Shown piece after piece: positions 50,430-59,974 of a stretch of DNA of 64,000 bases. The stretch comes from Caulobacter sp. (GTDB taxonomy: Bacteria; Pseudomonadota; Alphaproteobacteria; Caulobacterales; Caulobacteraceae): assembly GCF_017744445.1 (NCBI RefSeq), contig NZ_JAGIBH010000003.1, forward strand, positions 265,179-329,178, written 5' to 3'. The notes below the pieces were generated by a model. It was not told the DNA's origin and did no database searches. It saw only the letters and a program-made list of their open reading frames with translations. The translations under genes and the position numbers were made by a program. Within the stretch, counting starts at the first letter, position 1; each line of letters opens with the position of its first letter.

Positions 50430-51317
50430 ATGAAACCGATAGGCCGTGACGGCTCGCCGATCCCATTGCCGCCGGGGACGCCCAGCGGATGGACGCTACT
50501 GGCTGAAAACTTGCGCGCGAACATCGGGCCGTTGGCATGGGTGCTGGGCGCGGGAGGCGTGTTCCTCCTAATGAGCGCGGACCCGTTCACACGGTTCGTC
50601 TGGAGCGCGCCGGTGAAGGCGGTCGCGCTGATCGGCGGCGGGCTTGTCGCATTGTTCGTCGCTTTCACGCTCTTGAACCGCTCGGTGCGCCTGCTGACGC
50701 AGCCCTTGAGGCGCAGGAAGATCGGACGGGCGCTGGAACGGCGCATGGCCCGGTTTTCGCCCGAGCAAGTCGCGGCGGCGATCGCGGACGCGCGCCAGGG
50801 CATGGACCAGACCCGCAGCGAGATGCTGCGGCGTCGATGGCGGGCCTGGCTCGGCTGGCTGGAGGCGCAGTCGCCCACGCTTCCGGCGACGCGGAACACG
50901 CTCGGGCCCGGCATATACGGCGCCAGCCTGGGCGCGTGGACGGGGCGCGCCTGCTGGATGGGGGTCATGCTCGCCGCGGCGACCTGGGCGGCCCTGAGCC
51001 TTGTCGTATCGGGAGGCTGGCTCTTGGTCGGGCTGGTCTTGGCGTACTTCGGCTGGAGCTTTGTGGAGCTGTCGCGCGAGCGCCTTGTATTAACGTCCGA
51101 CAGCCTCAGCCACGACATTGGCGAACGGCGGCTGTGGTCGGTCCCGCTTGAACACATCGCCACCTGGGAAGAAGGCGCGATGCGGGCGAAGTATCGTCTG
51201 TACGATCAGCGCACCCAGGCGCCACTGGGATTGATCGAGGGCTCGACCTTCGGCGACGAGGTGATCGAGGCTCTGGTCGACCTCTTCCCGCCGTTGCTGG
51301 AGCGAGAAGAGGCCTGA
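50430..51317 (+). CDS. Hypothetical membrane protein
   Basis: Four hydrophobic segments; PH-domain-like C-terminal (LVLTSDSLSHDIGERRLWSVPLEHIATWEEG). Confidence 0.75.
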   Translation: MKPIGRDGSPIPLPPGTPSGWTLLAENLRANIGPLAWVLGAGGVFLLMSADPFTRFVWSAPVKAVALIGGGLVALFVAFTLLNRSVRLLTQPLRRRKIGRALERRMARFSPEQVAAAIADARQGMDQTRSEMLRRRWRAWLGWLEAQSPTLPATRNTLGPGIYGASLGAWTGRACWMGVMLAAATWAALSLVVSGGWLLVGLVLAYFGWSFVELSRERLVLTSDSLSHDIGERRLWSVPLEHIATWEEGAMRAKYRLYDQRTQAPLGLIEGSTFGDEVIEALVDLFPPLLEREEA

Positions 51318-51327
51318 CCGAAGCGCC

Positions 51328-52914
51328 TTACGCCGCCTCCTGCTCCTCGTTCGCCGGCACTTGGCGGATCAGGTAGTCGAAGGCCGACAGCGAGGCCTTG
51401 GAGCCTTCGCCCATGGCGATGATGATCTGCTTGTACGGCGTGGTGGTCGCGTCGCCCGCGCCGAAGACGCCGGGGATCGACGTCTCGCCGCGATAGTCGA
51501 CCTCGATCTCGCCGCGGTTGCTGAGCGCCACGCCCGAGTCCTTCAGCCACTCGGTGTTGGGAACCAGGCCGATCTGGACGAACACGCCTTCCAGGTCCAC
51601 GCGGTGAGCCGTGTCGTGGTTGCGGTCCTTGTAGGAGAGGCCCGAGACCTTGCCGTTCTCGCCGTGGATCTCGGTGGTCATGGCCGAGGTGACGATCTTG
51701 ACGTTCGGCAGGCTGGCCAGCTTGCGTTGCAGGACGGCGTCGGCGCGCAGCTGGCTGTCGAACTCGATCAGTGTCACGTGCGCCACGATGCCAGCCAGGT
51801 CGATGGCCGCCTCGACGCCGCTGTTGCCGCCGCCGATCACCGCCACGCGCTTGCCCTTGAACAGCGGGCCGTCGCAGTGCGGGCAGTAGGCCACGCCCTT
51901 GTTGCGGTATTCGGCTTCGCCCGGGACGTTGACGTTCCGCCAGCGGGCGCCGGTCGACAGGATCACGGTGCGAGCCTTCAGCGACGCGCCGTTCTCCAGC
52001 TTGACCTCGTGCAGGCCGCCCGGGGTCTTGGCCGGGACCAGGCCGACGGCCTTCTGCAGGTTCATCACGTCGACGTCGTAGTCCTTGACGTGCTGCTCCA
52101 GCGCCGAGGCCAGCTTGGGGCCCTCGGTGTGCGGGACCGAGATGAAGTTCTCGATGGCCATGGTGTCCAGCACCTGGCCGCCGAAGCGCTCGGCCGCCAC
52201 GCCGGTGCGGATGCCCTTGCGGGCGGCGTAGATCGCCGCGGCCGCGCCGGCCGGACCGCCGCCGATGACCAGCACCTCGAAGGCGTCCTTGGTCTTGATC
52301 TTCTCGGCGGCGCGGTCGGCCGCGCCGGTGTCCAGCTTGGCCAGGATCTGCTCGACATCCATACGGCCCTGGCCGAAGGGCTGGCCGTTCAGCAGGATGG
52401 TCGGCACGGCCATGACCTCGCGGGCCTCGACCTCGGCCTTGAACAGCGCGCCGTCGATGGCGACGTGGGTGATGCGCGGGTTCAGGGCGCTCATGGTGTT
52501 CAGCGCCTGCACCACGTCGGGGCAGTTCTGGCAGGATTGCGAGAAATAGGTCTCGAAGCGGTAGTCGCCGTCCAGCGCCTTGATCCGCTCGATGACCTCG
52601 GCGTCGATGCGCGGCGGGTGGCCGCCCACGTGCAGCAGGGCCAGCACCAGCGACGTGAATTCGTGACCCAGCGGCAGGCCGGCGAAGCGGACGTCGGCGT
52701 CGTTGGCGGCGCGGGTGATGGCGAACGACGGCTTGCGCTCATTGTCGCCGGCGAAGTTCACGCTGACCTTGTCCGACGTGGAGGCGACGTCTTCCAGCAG
52801 CGCGCGCATCTCCCGCGAGCCCGCGTCGTCGGCGAGGGACGCGACCAGTTCGATCGGCTGGCGCAGGTTCTGCAGATAGGCAGTCAGTTGAGTCTTCAGA
52901 CCAGCGTCCAGCAT
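51328..52914 (-). CDS. ahpF: Alkyl hydroperoxide reductase subunit F
   Basis: [85 protein letters not shown]. Confidence 0.97.
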   Translation of the reverse strand: MLDAGLKTQLTAYLQNLRQPIELVASLADDAGSREMRALLEDVASTSDKVSVNFAGDNERKPSFAITRAANDADVRFAGLPLGHEFTSLVLALLHVGGHPPRIDAEVIERIKALDGDYRFETYFSQSCQNCPDVVQALNTMSALNPRITHVAIDGALFKAEVEAREVMAVPTILLNGQPFGQGRMDVEQILAKLDTGAADRAAEKIKTKDAFEVLVIGGGPAGAAAAIYAARKGIRTGVAAERFGGQVLDTMAIENFISVPHTEGPKLASALEQHVKDYDVDVMNLQKAVGLVPAKTPGGLHEVKLENGASLKARTVILSTGARWRNVNVPGEAEYRNKGVAYCPHCDGPLFKGKRVAVIGGGNSGVEAAIDLAGIVAHVTLIEFDSQLRADAVLQRKLASLPNVKIVTSAMTTEIHGENGKVSGLSYKDRNHDTAHRVDLEGVFVQIGLVPNTEWLKDSGVALSNRGEIEVDYRGETSIPGVFGAGDATTTPYKQIIIAMGEGSKASLSAFDYLIRQVPANEEQEAA

Positions 52915-53058
52915 GAGGCGCTCCCAAAAAGCTGAGGGGGAGGAAAGGTAGGCGTTCGCCCAAATTCGATTGTCAGGGGAGGGATCGAACGCGGCGAACG
53001 ATCGGAGGGTTGCGCGCCGCCCGTCCGATGACGGGCGGCGACGCGGATAGTTCAAGTC

Positions 53059-53622
53059 TTAGATCTTGCCGACCAGATCGAGCGACGGGGCCAGGGTCTT
53101 TTCACCCTCTTCCCACTTCGCCGGGCAGACTTCGCCCGGGTGCGAAGCCACGTACTGGGCGGCCTTGATCTTGCGCAGCAGCTCGATGGCGTTGCGGCCG
53201 ATGCCTTCGGCGGTGGTTTCCGTGAACTGGATGACGCCTTGCGGGTCGATCAGGAAGGTGCCGCGGTCGGCCAGGCCGACGCCCGGACGCATCACTTCGA
53301 AGTTGTTGGTGATCGTGCCCGAGGGGTCGCCGACCATGTGATACTTGATCTTGCCGATGGCCGGCGAGCTGTCGTGCCAGGCCTTGTGCGAGAAGTGCGT
53401 GTCGGTCGACACGGCGTAGATCTCGACGCCCAGGCGGGTGAAGACGTCATAGTTGTCAGCCAGGTCTTCCAGCTCCGTCGGGCAGACGAAGGTGAAGTCG
53501 GCCGGGTAGAAGAAGACCACCGACCACTTGCCCTTCAGGTCGGCGTCGCTGACGTCGACGAACTTGCCTTCCTTGTACGAGGTGGCGGTGAAGGGTTTGA
53601 TCTCGGTGTTGATCAGCGACAT
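53059..53622 (-). CDS. ahpC: Alkyl hydroperoxide reductase subunit C
   Basis: [56 protein letters not shown]. Confidence 0.98.
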   Translation of the reverse strand: MSLINTEIKPFTATSYKEGKFVDVSDADLKGKWSVVFFYPADFTFVCPTELEDLADNYDVFTRLGVEIYAVSTDTHFSHKAWHDSSPAIGKIKYHMVGDPSGTITNNFEVMRPGVGLADRGTFLIDPQGVIQFTETTAEGIGRNAIELLRKIKAAQYVASHPGEVCPAKWEEGEKTLAPSLDLVGKI

Positions 53623-53703
53623 GAGACGCTCCGGTTGAAAAACGATGCGCCCTTGTAGCGAACGGGTTTCCGATTAATCAAATTGATAAAACTAGTTCTG
53701 ACG

Positions 53704-53718
53704 ATAGATTGGATCTAT
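53704..53718 (-). promoter_or_regulatory. Candidate OxyR half-operator upstream of ahpC
   Basis: ATAG-ATTGGAT-CTAT matches the ATAG-N7-CTAT OxyR core, about 82-96 bp upstream of the ahpC start. Confidence 0.55.
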
Positions 53719-53871
53719 CAATCTCGCAAAAGCGAGATGGGTCCGGGGTTTGGCGGCCGGCCGGGTTGGTCGGATGATGAATTATCGAATGTCGAGTACG
53801 GTTTTTGGGCGCGCGCTGCGCAAGGCGCGGTCATAAAAACTTGTGGGGAAACTTGGCTTTGGAAGCGGTGA

Positions 53872-53922
53872 ACCTCTCCTCCCCCGCTGGGGGAGGTGGC
53901 CCGAAGGGCCGGAGGGGGCAGC
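53872..53922. repeat. Palindromic repeat family A half-unit (A7)
   Basis: acctctcctcccccgctgggggaggtggcccgaagggccggagggggca. Confidence 0.8.
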
Positions 53923-54472
53923 TCGGCCTATACGGCGATGCCCCTTCAGTCGCTCCGCGACAGCTCCCGCAGCGAGGGAGCAGAACGCGTGAGCGTCTGC
54001 AATGGGTGATAAAGTAGACCCGGGCTCACCGATTAGATGGGCTGACGAGCTGGCGGGTATGTCCAGCTAAAGCCGGCGCCACGAACGAAGACAGCAGTCA
54101 TCCTGGCACCCCATTATCGACGCCACTTTTAACCTGAGGCAAGGACTGCTACTAGTGCAATGGTAGCGTCTAAGCGATATCACACTCACTAAGTGTGGAT
54201 CTTTCATGCGACCTCATCACTTTTCCCGCTATGGCAAACAGCGCGACTGCTCCGTCCTCCGCACGGACGTCGAACCAGATCGTCTCTGGCGCCGGCGTCG
54301 CCGATTTGAGCTGTGGGACTCAGAGTGACGGATGGTCGGCGCGCCCAGAAACCGGATGTCCGCTAGCGCCGCCGGATCGTGCTTAGAGCACGTTCCGCGA
54401 ACGAAGCGTAGCGACCGCCGGCAGCAAGGAGATCCTCGTGCTCTCTATCGTCGGCTGGCCAAGGAACCACTC

Positions 54473-54898
54473 ATGCAGACCTCAGTTGCCCACGCGGTCC
54501 GAAAGGGCCTTCAGATCGGCACGCTTGCTGCCGTTGCCATCACGCTCGCCGCCTGCAGCGACAAGCCATCCTCGTCCCAGGCGCGGCATGCGTTCGACGA
54601 GCAGCTCAAGTCGAAGCTGGGGGCGACGCCCTATCGGATCAAACGGTTCGAGAAGATCAACGGTCAGATCCAGTCAGTATACGGCACTGAGTTCTACGTC
54701 GTCTCGTATAGGGCGACGGTGACGTTCCCGCAGGGCATTCGGCCGGAGTGCGTGAGCGCGAGCGGCCGATTTGTTGGATGGAATTGCTATAACGCGAGCC
54801 TCTTCGGGCTTCCGCCGCAGCCCGTCGGCGCGACGGTTCAGTTCAACAGCACGATCCCACTACAGAAGACGGAGCGTGGGTGGATGCGCGTGAGCTGA
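54473..54898 (+). CDS. Hypothetical lipoprotein
   Basis: MQTSVAHAVRKGLQIGTLAAVAITLAACSDKPSSSQARHAFDEQL; lipobox LAAC. Confidence 0.7.
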   Translation: MQTSVAHAVRKGLQIGTLAAVAITLAACSDKPSSSQARHAFDEQLKSKLGATPYRIKRFEKINGQIQSVYGTEFYVVSYRATVTFPQGIRPECVSASGRFVGWNCYNASLFGLPPQPVGATVQFNSTIPLQKTERGWMRVS

Positions 54899-55037
54899 GC
54901 ACGAGACAAAGTCGCGCCCTCGCGGCTTCGTGAAGGCGCTCCTCTCCCATTTTAGGTACGCATCCGGTGAACACCGCGTGCGGCCGGGTCCGGTTAGCGG
55001 ACGTCTTCAAGTTCCCGGTGGGGGGGCGAAAGTGGAT

Positions 55038-55175
55038 CCAACCCCTTCTCCCCTTGCGGGAGAAGGTGTCAGCGCAGCTGACGGATGAGGGGTTGATAGG
55101 CCTGTCCGGATAGGGGAGCGCGACCCCTCACCCGACCGCCTTTGGCGGCCACCCTCTCCCGCAGGGGGAGAGGGA
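55038..55175. repeat. Palindromic repeat family E (paired)
   Basis: aaccccttctccccttgcgggagaaggtgtc...gatgaggggttga, then cgacccctcacccgaccgcctttggcggccaccctctcccgcagggggagaggg. Confidence 0.8.
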
Positions 55176-55177
55176 CA

Positions 55178-56167
55178 TCACCCCTGGATCTTCGCTTCCA
55201 GCTCGTTCATCCGCGCCCGCGTCGCGGCCAGGTCCGGGCCGAACCGCGCCGGGTCGGCGGCGGCGAGGCGGCCGGCGATGTCGTAGCTTTCGCGGTAGAG
55301 GTCAAGGGCGCGCATGCGGTGGCCGCGGTCTTCGCGCAGGTCGGCCAGGCGTTCCAGGTTCACCGACAGGGCGCGCTGGGCCTGGGTGTCGCCGGCCTCG
55401 CGGCCGCCGCGCGAGCGGCGCAGGGCCAGGGCTTCCTCGAAGGCCGACAGGGCGGCGTCCAGGCGGCCTTCGGCTTCGGCGGCGTCGCCGACGCCGGAGA
55501 GCGCGCCGGCCAGCAGTTCAGCGGTGTCGTCGTTGGGGCGGGCCTGGCGCACTTCGCGGGCGTAGGAGACCGAGGTCTCATAGGCTTCGGCGGCCTCGTC
55601 GGCCTGGCCCTGGCCGCGCGCGAAGTCGCCCAGGTCGCGATAGACGATGGCCAGTTCTTCGTTGGTCTGGGCAGCGCGCTTCATCGCGGTCAGGATGCGG
55701 GCGGCTTCGGCCCAGGACCCGCCATGGCTGAGCGCGACCAGGCGCACGCGCATCTGGGCGAAGGTCTCGGGTTGGGGCGGGGGCGGCGGAGCTTGCGGCT
55801 GCGGCGCCGGGGCGGCGACCGGCATCACCGGCGGCGCGACGGGCTGAACTTGCTGAACGGGCGCCGGCGCCGGCGTGTGGACCGGCGGGGCGCTCACGGG
55901 CTGGGCCTGAACGGTCGGCTCCAGCGCCATCCCAAACGCCATCGGCGCGGCTTTCTTCTTGGGCTTACGGCGGGGTAGCAGGGCGGCGATGATGAGCCCT
56001 CCGCCCACGATCGCCGCCACCGCACCCGCGGCCGGGCGATGCGGCTCGAACGGTCCGAGATCGAGAGACGTGGCCCATGCCCCCAGCGAGCCCCAGCCCG
56101 CCACCACGTATCCCGATGTCGCCAGGATCACCCCCAAGATGATCCCAACCAGTCGCGCCAGCATCAC
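55178..56167 (-). CDS. Membrane-anchored TPR protein
   Basis: N-terminal TM segments, Pro/Gln-rich linker, TPR helices (EAAEAYETSVSYAREVRQARPNDDTAELLAGALSGVGDAAEAEG). Confidence 0.8.
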   Translation of the reverse strand: MMLARLVGIILGVILATSGYVVAGWGSLGAWATSLDLGPFEPHRPAAGAVAAIVGGGLIIAALLPRRKPKKKAAPMAFGMALEPTVQAQPVSAPPVHTPAPAPVQQVQPVAPPVMPVAAPAPQPQAPPPPPQPETFAQMRVRLVALSHGGSWAEAARILTAMKRAAQTNEELAIVYRDLGDFARGQGQADEAAEAYETSVSYAREVRQARPNDDTAELLAGALSGVGDAAEAEGRLDAALSAFEEALALRRSRGGREAGDTQAQRALSVNLERLADLREDRGHRMRALDLYRESYDIAGRLAAADPARFGPDLAATRARMNELEAKIQG

Positions 56168-56318
56168 GTCCCCCCGAACGTCACCCAGAAAAAGGGCGTC
56201 CCACCGCCAGGGCGCACAAGTCAGCTCACCGCCCTACCTCCGTCGAGCCGTCTCAACCGGCAGGGGAAGCTAGCGGCGACGCTGACCTATCGGTGGGCGC
56301 CTGGCGCGGACGGCGCCT

Positions 56319-56732
56319 CTAAATCAGCCATGCGCGAGGACGCGGATACGCCTCGCCACGGACCAGATAATAGATGCCCATGACGCAGCGGGCCACGAAC
56401 CAAAGGCTGACCGCGCCCATAATGAGGCCGCCGACGATCATCATCGGGATGCCGATCAGCAGCAGGGTCAGCGGGATGCCGAAGGCCAGCAGCAGGCCGC
56501 CGATGATAAACCAGGCGATCGACAGCCAGAAGGTCCGGATGGCGAAGGTGTAGTGGCTCTCGTTGATCGGGCCGGCGGCGTCGCGGTTCACATAGGCCAC
56601 GATCAGGCCGATGATGAAGGTCAGGCCGTTGGTGAAGCCCAGCAGATACAGGCCGTAGACCACGGCGGGCAGGATCTTGTCCTCTTCCGCCCCAGTGGCA
56701 TTTGGGGGGGCGATGACGGTCGTGTCGGTCAT
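56319..56732 (-). CDS. DUF4870-like membrane protein
   Basis: DKILPAVVYGLYLLGFTNGLTFIIGLIVAYVNRDAAGPINESHYTFAIRTFWLSI. Confidence 0.8.
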   Translation of the reverse strand: MTDTTVIAPPNATGAEEDKILPAVVYGLYLLGFTNGLTFIIGLIVAYVNRDAAGPINESHYTFAIRTFWLSIAWFIIGGLLLAFGIPLTLLLIGIPMMIVGGLIMGAVSLWFVARCVMGIYYLVRGEAYPRPRAWLI

Positions 56733-56735
56733 GGC

Positions 56736-57119
56736 TTAGAGCATCCAGTTCTTGGGAGTGGGATAGGGTTGGCCCTTGAGCAGGACCGACAGGCCGACGA
56801 CGCCGCGCACCACCAGCCAGACGCCCGTGGCGACCAGGGCGACAACGCCGATGCCGACTGGGGTCAGGATGATGCTGACCACGCTGAACGCCAGGGCCAG
56901 CCAGAAGGTTCGGATCTGGAACTCGTAGTGGCTGGCCAGCCACTCGGGCGCGTCCTTGCGGCTGACATAGGCGATGATCGCCCCGATCAGGCAGGTCAGG
57001 CCGCCGGTCGGCGCGCCGGCGATGTGCAGGGCGTAGACGACGCCCGGCAGGGTCTTGTCGTCCTGCAGCCGGGGCGGCACGGCGGGGTCTAGAGCGGGGT
57101 CCATTGTAAGGTCTGGCAA
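56736..57119 (-). CDS. DUF4870-like membrane protein (tandem paralogue)
   Basis: DDKTLPGVVYALHIAGAPTGGLTCLIGAIIAYVSRKDAPEWLASHYEFQIRTFWLAL. Confidence 0.8.
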   Translation of the reverse strand: MPDLTMDPALDPAVPPRLQDDKTLPGVVYALHIAGAPTGGLTCLIGAIIAYVSRKDAPEWLASHYEFQIRTFWLALAFSVVSIILTPVGIGVVALVATGVWLVVRGVVGLSVLLKGQPYPTPKNWML

Positions 57120-57200
57120 AGCTTGAGCCTGGATAACGTCGTTGGCTCAATGGTCGCGCGGTTGGCGGTGCGATGCAAATGAAGGTGCGGTAACCCAGCG

Positions 57201-57340
57201 AGCGCCCCCTCCGTCTCGCTGCGTATTCGCAGCGATCCACCTCCCCCGTTTCACGGGTGAGGAGATGCAGCTTCACCCTCCTGCCCCGCTTGCGGGGGAG
57301 GTGGCGCGGCGCCGATAGGCGGCGTGACGGAGGGGGCGCT
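57201..57340. repeat. Palindromic repeat family A-like, copy A8
   Basis: Perfect 15-nt outer inverted ends agcgccccctccgtc (57201-57215) / gacggagggggcgct (57326-57340). Confidence 0.88.
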
Positions 57341-57351
57341 CTGCGGCGCTC

Positions 57352-57903
57352 CTAGGGCAACAGGTCCGTCGGCGGATCATGCGGGTCGAAGACCGCGCCG
57401 CGGTTCAGCCAGGGCAGAGCGGCCAGCAGCAGGATCAGGACGAAGCCCATCCGCGCCGCCATCTCGATCCCCACGGCCGCCATGCCGGCGGTCAGCGAGA
57501 ACATCAGCATCGCCGCCGCGCCGAACGCCAGCAGGCCGATCATCCAGGTGAAGGCTTCGCGCAGCTGGAACCCGGCCGTGCCGAACTTGGCGCGCGGGGC
57601 CAGGTCCGCGCCGACGGCGGCCAGGGCGCGGGCCAGGGTCGAGAAGTTGGCCAGGCGGTCCTCGAACCGTCCGGGGCCGACATAGCTCTGCGAGGCGATG
57701 ACCACCCGGCGGCGGCCGAAGGTCACCAGCAGGCTGCGGCGACGTCCGCCGTTCCTGTCGGCGGCCAGGCGGTAGCGAGTCAGGCTGGACAGCGGGAACT
57801 GGCGGATGACCTTGCCGCGCGTCTCGGTCAGCGTGCCGGCGTCCAGGGTCCAGGCCGTTTCGGGCTGGAAGGGGGCGAGCCGGGCGCTGTGCGAGACTTC
57901 CAA
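57352..57903 (-). CDS. Hypothetical membrane protein
   Basis: 183 aa with two TM segments; directly upstream-coupled to folB. Confidence 0.7.
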   Translation of the reverse strand: MEVSHSARLAPFQPETAWTLDAGTLTETRGKVIRQFPLSSLTRYRLAADRNGGRRRSLLVTFGRRRVVIASQSYVGPGRFEDRLANFSTLARALAAVGADLAPRAKFGTAGFQLREAFTWMIGLLAFGAAAMLMFSLTAGMAAVGIEMAARMGFVLILLLAALPWLNRGAVFDPHDPPTDLLP

Positions 57904-57906
57904 AGA

Positions 57907-58311
57907 CTAGCTCCGGACGGCGGTGATCTCGACGCCGGCGGCGGCCGCGTGCGGGGCCAGGGCCTCGGGCTTTTCGATCCGCACCCGGGCGCGGGTGACG
58001 CGAGGGTCGAAGAAGCAGGCCTGGGCCAGGCGCTCGGCGAAGGTCTCGACCAAGCCGACATGGCCCTCGGCGGCGATCGCGCGGGCGGCCTCGCCGATGC
58101 GCTCGTAGTTGACGGTGTCGCCCAGGCGCTCGAAGTGGCTGGCGGCCACGTCCAGCTCGACATCGACCACCAGGGTCTGCAAGCGGCCGTACTCGTGGTC
58201 ATAGACGCCGATGCCGGCGTCGACCTTGAGGCCGCGCACGAAGACCTTGGTCACGATCACGCGGGCCAGGTCCTGCGGCGCGGTGTCTTCGGCGAGAGGG
58301 GAAGCGGCCAA
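57907..58311 (-). CDS. folB: Dihydroneopterin aldolase
   Basis: VFVRGLKVDAGIGVYDHEYGRLQTLVVDVELDV..YERIGEAARAIAAEGHVGLVETFAERLAQACF. Confidence 0.92.
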   Translation of the reverse strand: MAASPLAEDTAPQDLARVIVTKVFVRGLKVDAGIGVYDHEYGRLQTLVVDVELDVAASHFERLGDTVNYERIGEAARAIAAEGHVGLVETFAERLAQACFFDPRVTRARVRIEKPEALAPHAAAAGVEITAVRS

Positions 58312-58322
58312 GCGGTGGCCTC

Positions 58323-59081
58323 CTAAGGTGCTACGATGTCGGGCGTTTTCCAGCCCAGGTGCTGGCCGCCGTCCACCGCGATCATCTGGCCCGTCACTGA
58401 CCTTGCGTCAATGAGGTAGCGCAGGGCGGCGGCGATGTCCTCGGGCAGGGCGCGGCGTTTCAGCAACACGCCGGCCGCCTCGGCCTCGAACTCGCCGGGG
58501 GCCTGGTGCACCGAGGGCAGGGTCGGGCCAGGGCCGATGGCGTTGACGCGCACGCGCGGCGCAAGCGCTTGAGCCAGGGTTTGGGTGGCCCACCACAGGC
58601 CGGCCTTGGCCAGCGAATAGCTGAAGAACTGAGGGTTCGGGCGCAGCACCCGCTGGTCGACGATATTGACCACCAGGCCCTGCATATCCGCCGGCAATGC
58701 GGCGGCGAAGGCCTCGGCCAGCACGATCGGGGCGCGTAGGTTGGTCTCGAGGTGCAGGTCCCAGGTCTGGCGCGACAGCCCGCCGACGCGATCGTCCTCG
58801 AAGGCCGAGGCGCTGTTGATCAGCAGGGTGAAGGGAGCGATCTCGCTGGACGCCGCGATCAGGCCGCGCACGGCGGTCTCGTCGGACAGCTCGGCGCGAA
58901 CCGGGACCGCGCGGCGGCCTAGGGCCCGCACGGCCTGCGCCGTCTCCTCGGCTTCGTCGGCCGAGGCGCGATAGTGGACGGCGACGTCGTAGCCGGCGCG
59001 GGCGGCCTCCAGGGCCAGGGCCCTGCCGATCCGGCGCCCCGCGCCGGTGACCAGGGCAGCGCCGCGCGCCGGGCCGGTCAT
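58323..59081 (-). CDS. SDR oxidoreductase, pteridine reductase/FolM-like
   Basis: ALVTGAGRRIGRALALEAARAGYDVAVHYRAS with TGxxRRIG motif; next to folB. Confidence 0.85.
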   Translation of the reverse strand: MTGPARGAALVTGAGRRIGRALALEAARAGYDVAVHYRASADEAEETAQAVRALGRRAVPVRAELSDETAVRGLIAASSEIAPFTLLINSASAFEDDRVGGLSRQTWDLHLETNLRAPIVLAEAFAAALPADMQGLVVNIVDQRVLRPNPQFFSYSLAKAGLWWATQTLAQALAPRVRVNAIGPGPTLPSVHQAPGEFEAEAAGVLLKRRALPEDIAAALRYLIDARSVTGQMIAVDGGQHLGWKTPDIVAP

Positions 59082-59238
59082 TAGTCGATGCGGCCGAACT
59101 CGACGTAGTTCAGGGCGAGCACGACGCCCAGGAAGATAACGATGACACCGATCGCGAGCATGGCGCGGCTCCGGAAGAGAAAGACAGTTGCTGCGGCTTT
59201 AGCTGTCACGACGGCCGACCGCAAGCTACTACACGGCC

Positions 59239-59709
59239 ATGCTCTGGCGACGCCGCATCGAACCCTTCACCCGGCCCCTGGTCTACGCCTTCTTCCGGTT
59301 CAGGCGCGGCCTGACCCTGGGCGTGCGGGCGGTGGTCACCAATGAGGCCGGCCAGGTGCTGCTGCTCCAGCACACCTACATCCACGGCTGGTACCTGCCC
59401 GGTGGCGGCGTCGAGCGTGGCGAGACAGCCGAGACCGCTGTCGTGCGTGAGCTCCAGGAAGAGGCCGGGATCCGCGCCCTGTCCCGCCCGCGCCTGATCT
59501 CGGCCCACAGCAACGAGATCGTCCACCCCGGCGACCACGTCCTCGTTTACCGCGTCGACGCCTGGGAGCCCTGCGCCTCGAACGCCGCCGGCGAGATCCA
59601 TGAGGTCGGCTGGTTCGACCCGCACGCCTTGCCCGAGGGCGTTTCCCCCGGCACCCGGCGGCGGCTGGCGGAGGTGTTCGGCGAGGCGGAAGCTGGCCCT
59701 ATGTGGTGA
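59239..59709 (+). CDS. NUDIX hydrolase
   Basis: GWYLPGGGVERGETAETAVVRELQEEAGI is a complete Nudix box. Confidence 0.95.
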   Translation: MLWRRRIEPFTRPLVYAFFRFRRGLTLGVRAVVTNEAGQVLLLQHTYIHGWYLPGGGVERGETAETAVVRELQEEAGIRALSRPRLISAHSNEIVHPGDHVLVYRVDAWEPCASNAAGEIHEVGWFDPHALPEGVSPGTRRRLAEVFGEAEAGPMW

Positions 59710-59738
59710 CTCCGCCAGTTCGCGGATCTCCCCTTTTC

Positions 59739-59848
59739 GTCTTCCTAGGCCTTGCGCCTAGGATCCATGGCGCCGCTGGGCTTGGCGTCGACGTGTCTGG
59801 CTCAGCGGTGGTGGAACGATGGGTCCTAGGCACAAGGCCTAGGAAGAC
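59739..59848. repeat. Palindromic repeat family D, copy D3, paired
   Basis: cttcctaggccttgcgcctaggatccat ... atgggtcctaggcacaaggcctaggaagac. Confidence 0.93.
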
Positions 59849-59974
59849 AGGAAAGGTGGATGTGGCGGCGGGACCCCCTTCACACCTGAACGCCGATCAC
59901 ATTAAATGCTTGTTTGAAACCGCCCGCCGCCTCTCCAACTAGAGCGGGCTCCAATCCAAGGGCAGGAGAACGGC

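Noticed and set aside
51361-52935. 524-aa plus-strand ORF
   Set aside because: Antisense to ahpF, no domain; shadow ORF.
54121-54200. Possible tRNA fragment/attachment site in the gene-poor pocket
   Set aside because: No cloverleaf with TPsiC-arm consensus could be formed by eye and no integrase is present in the window.
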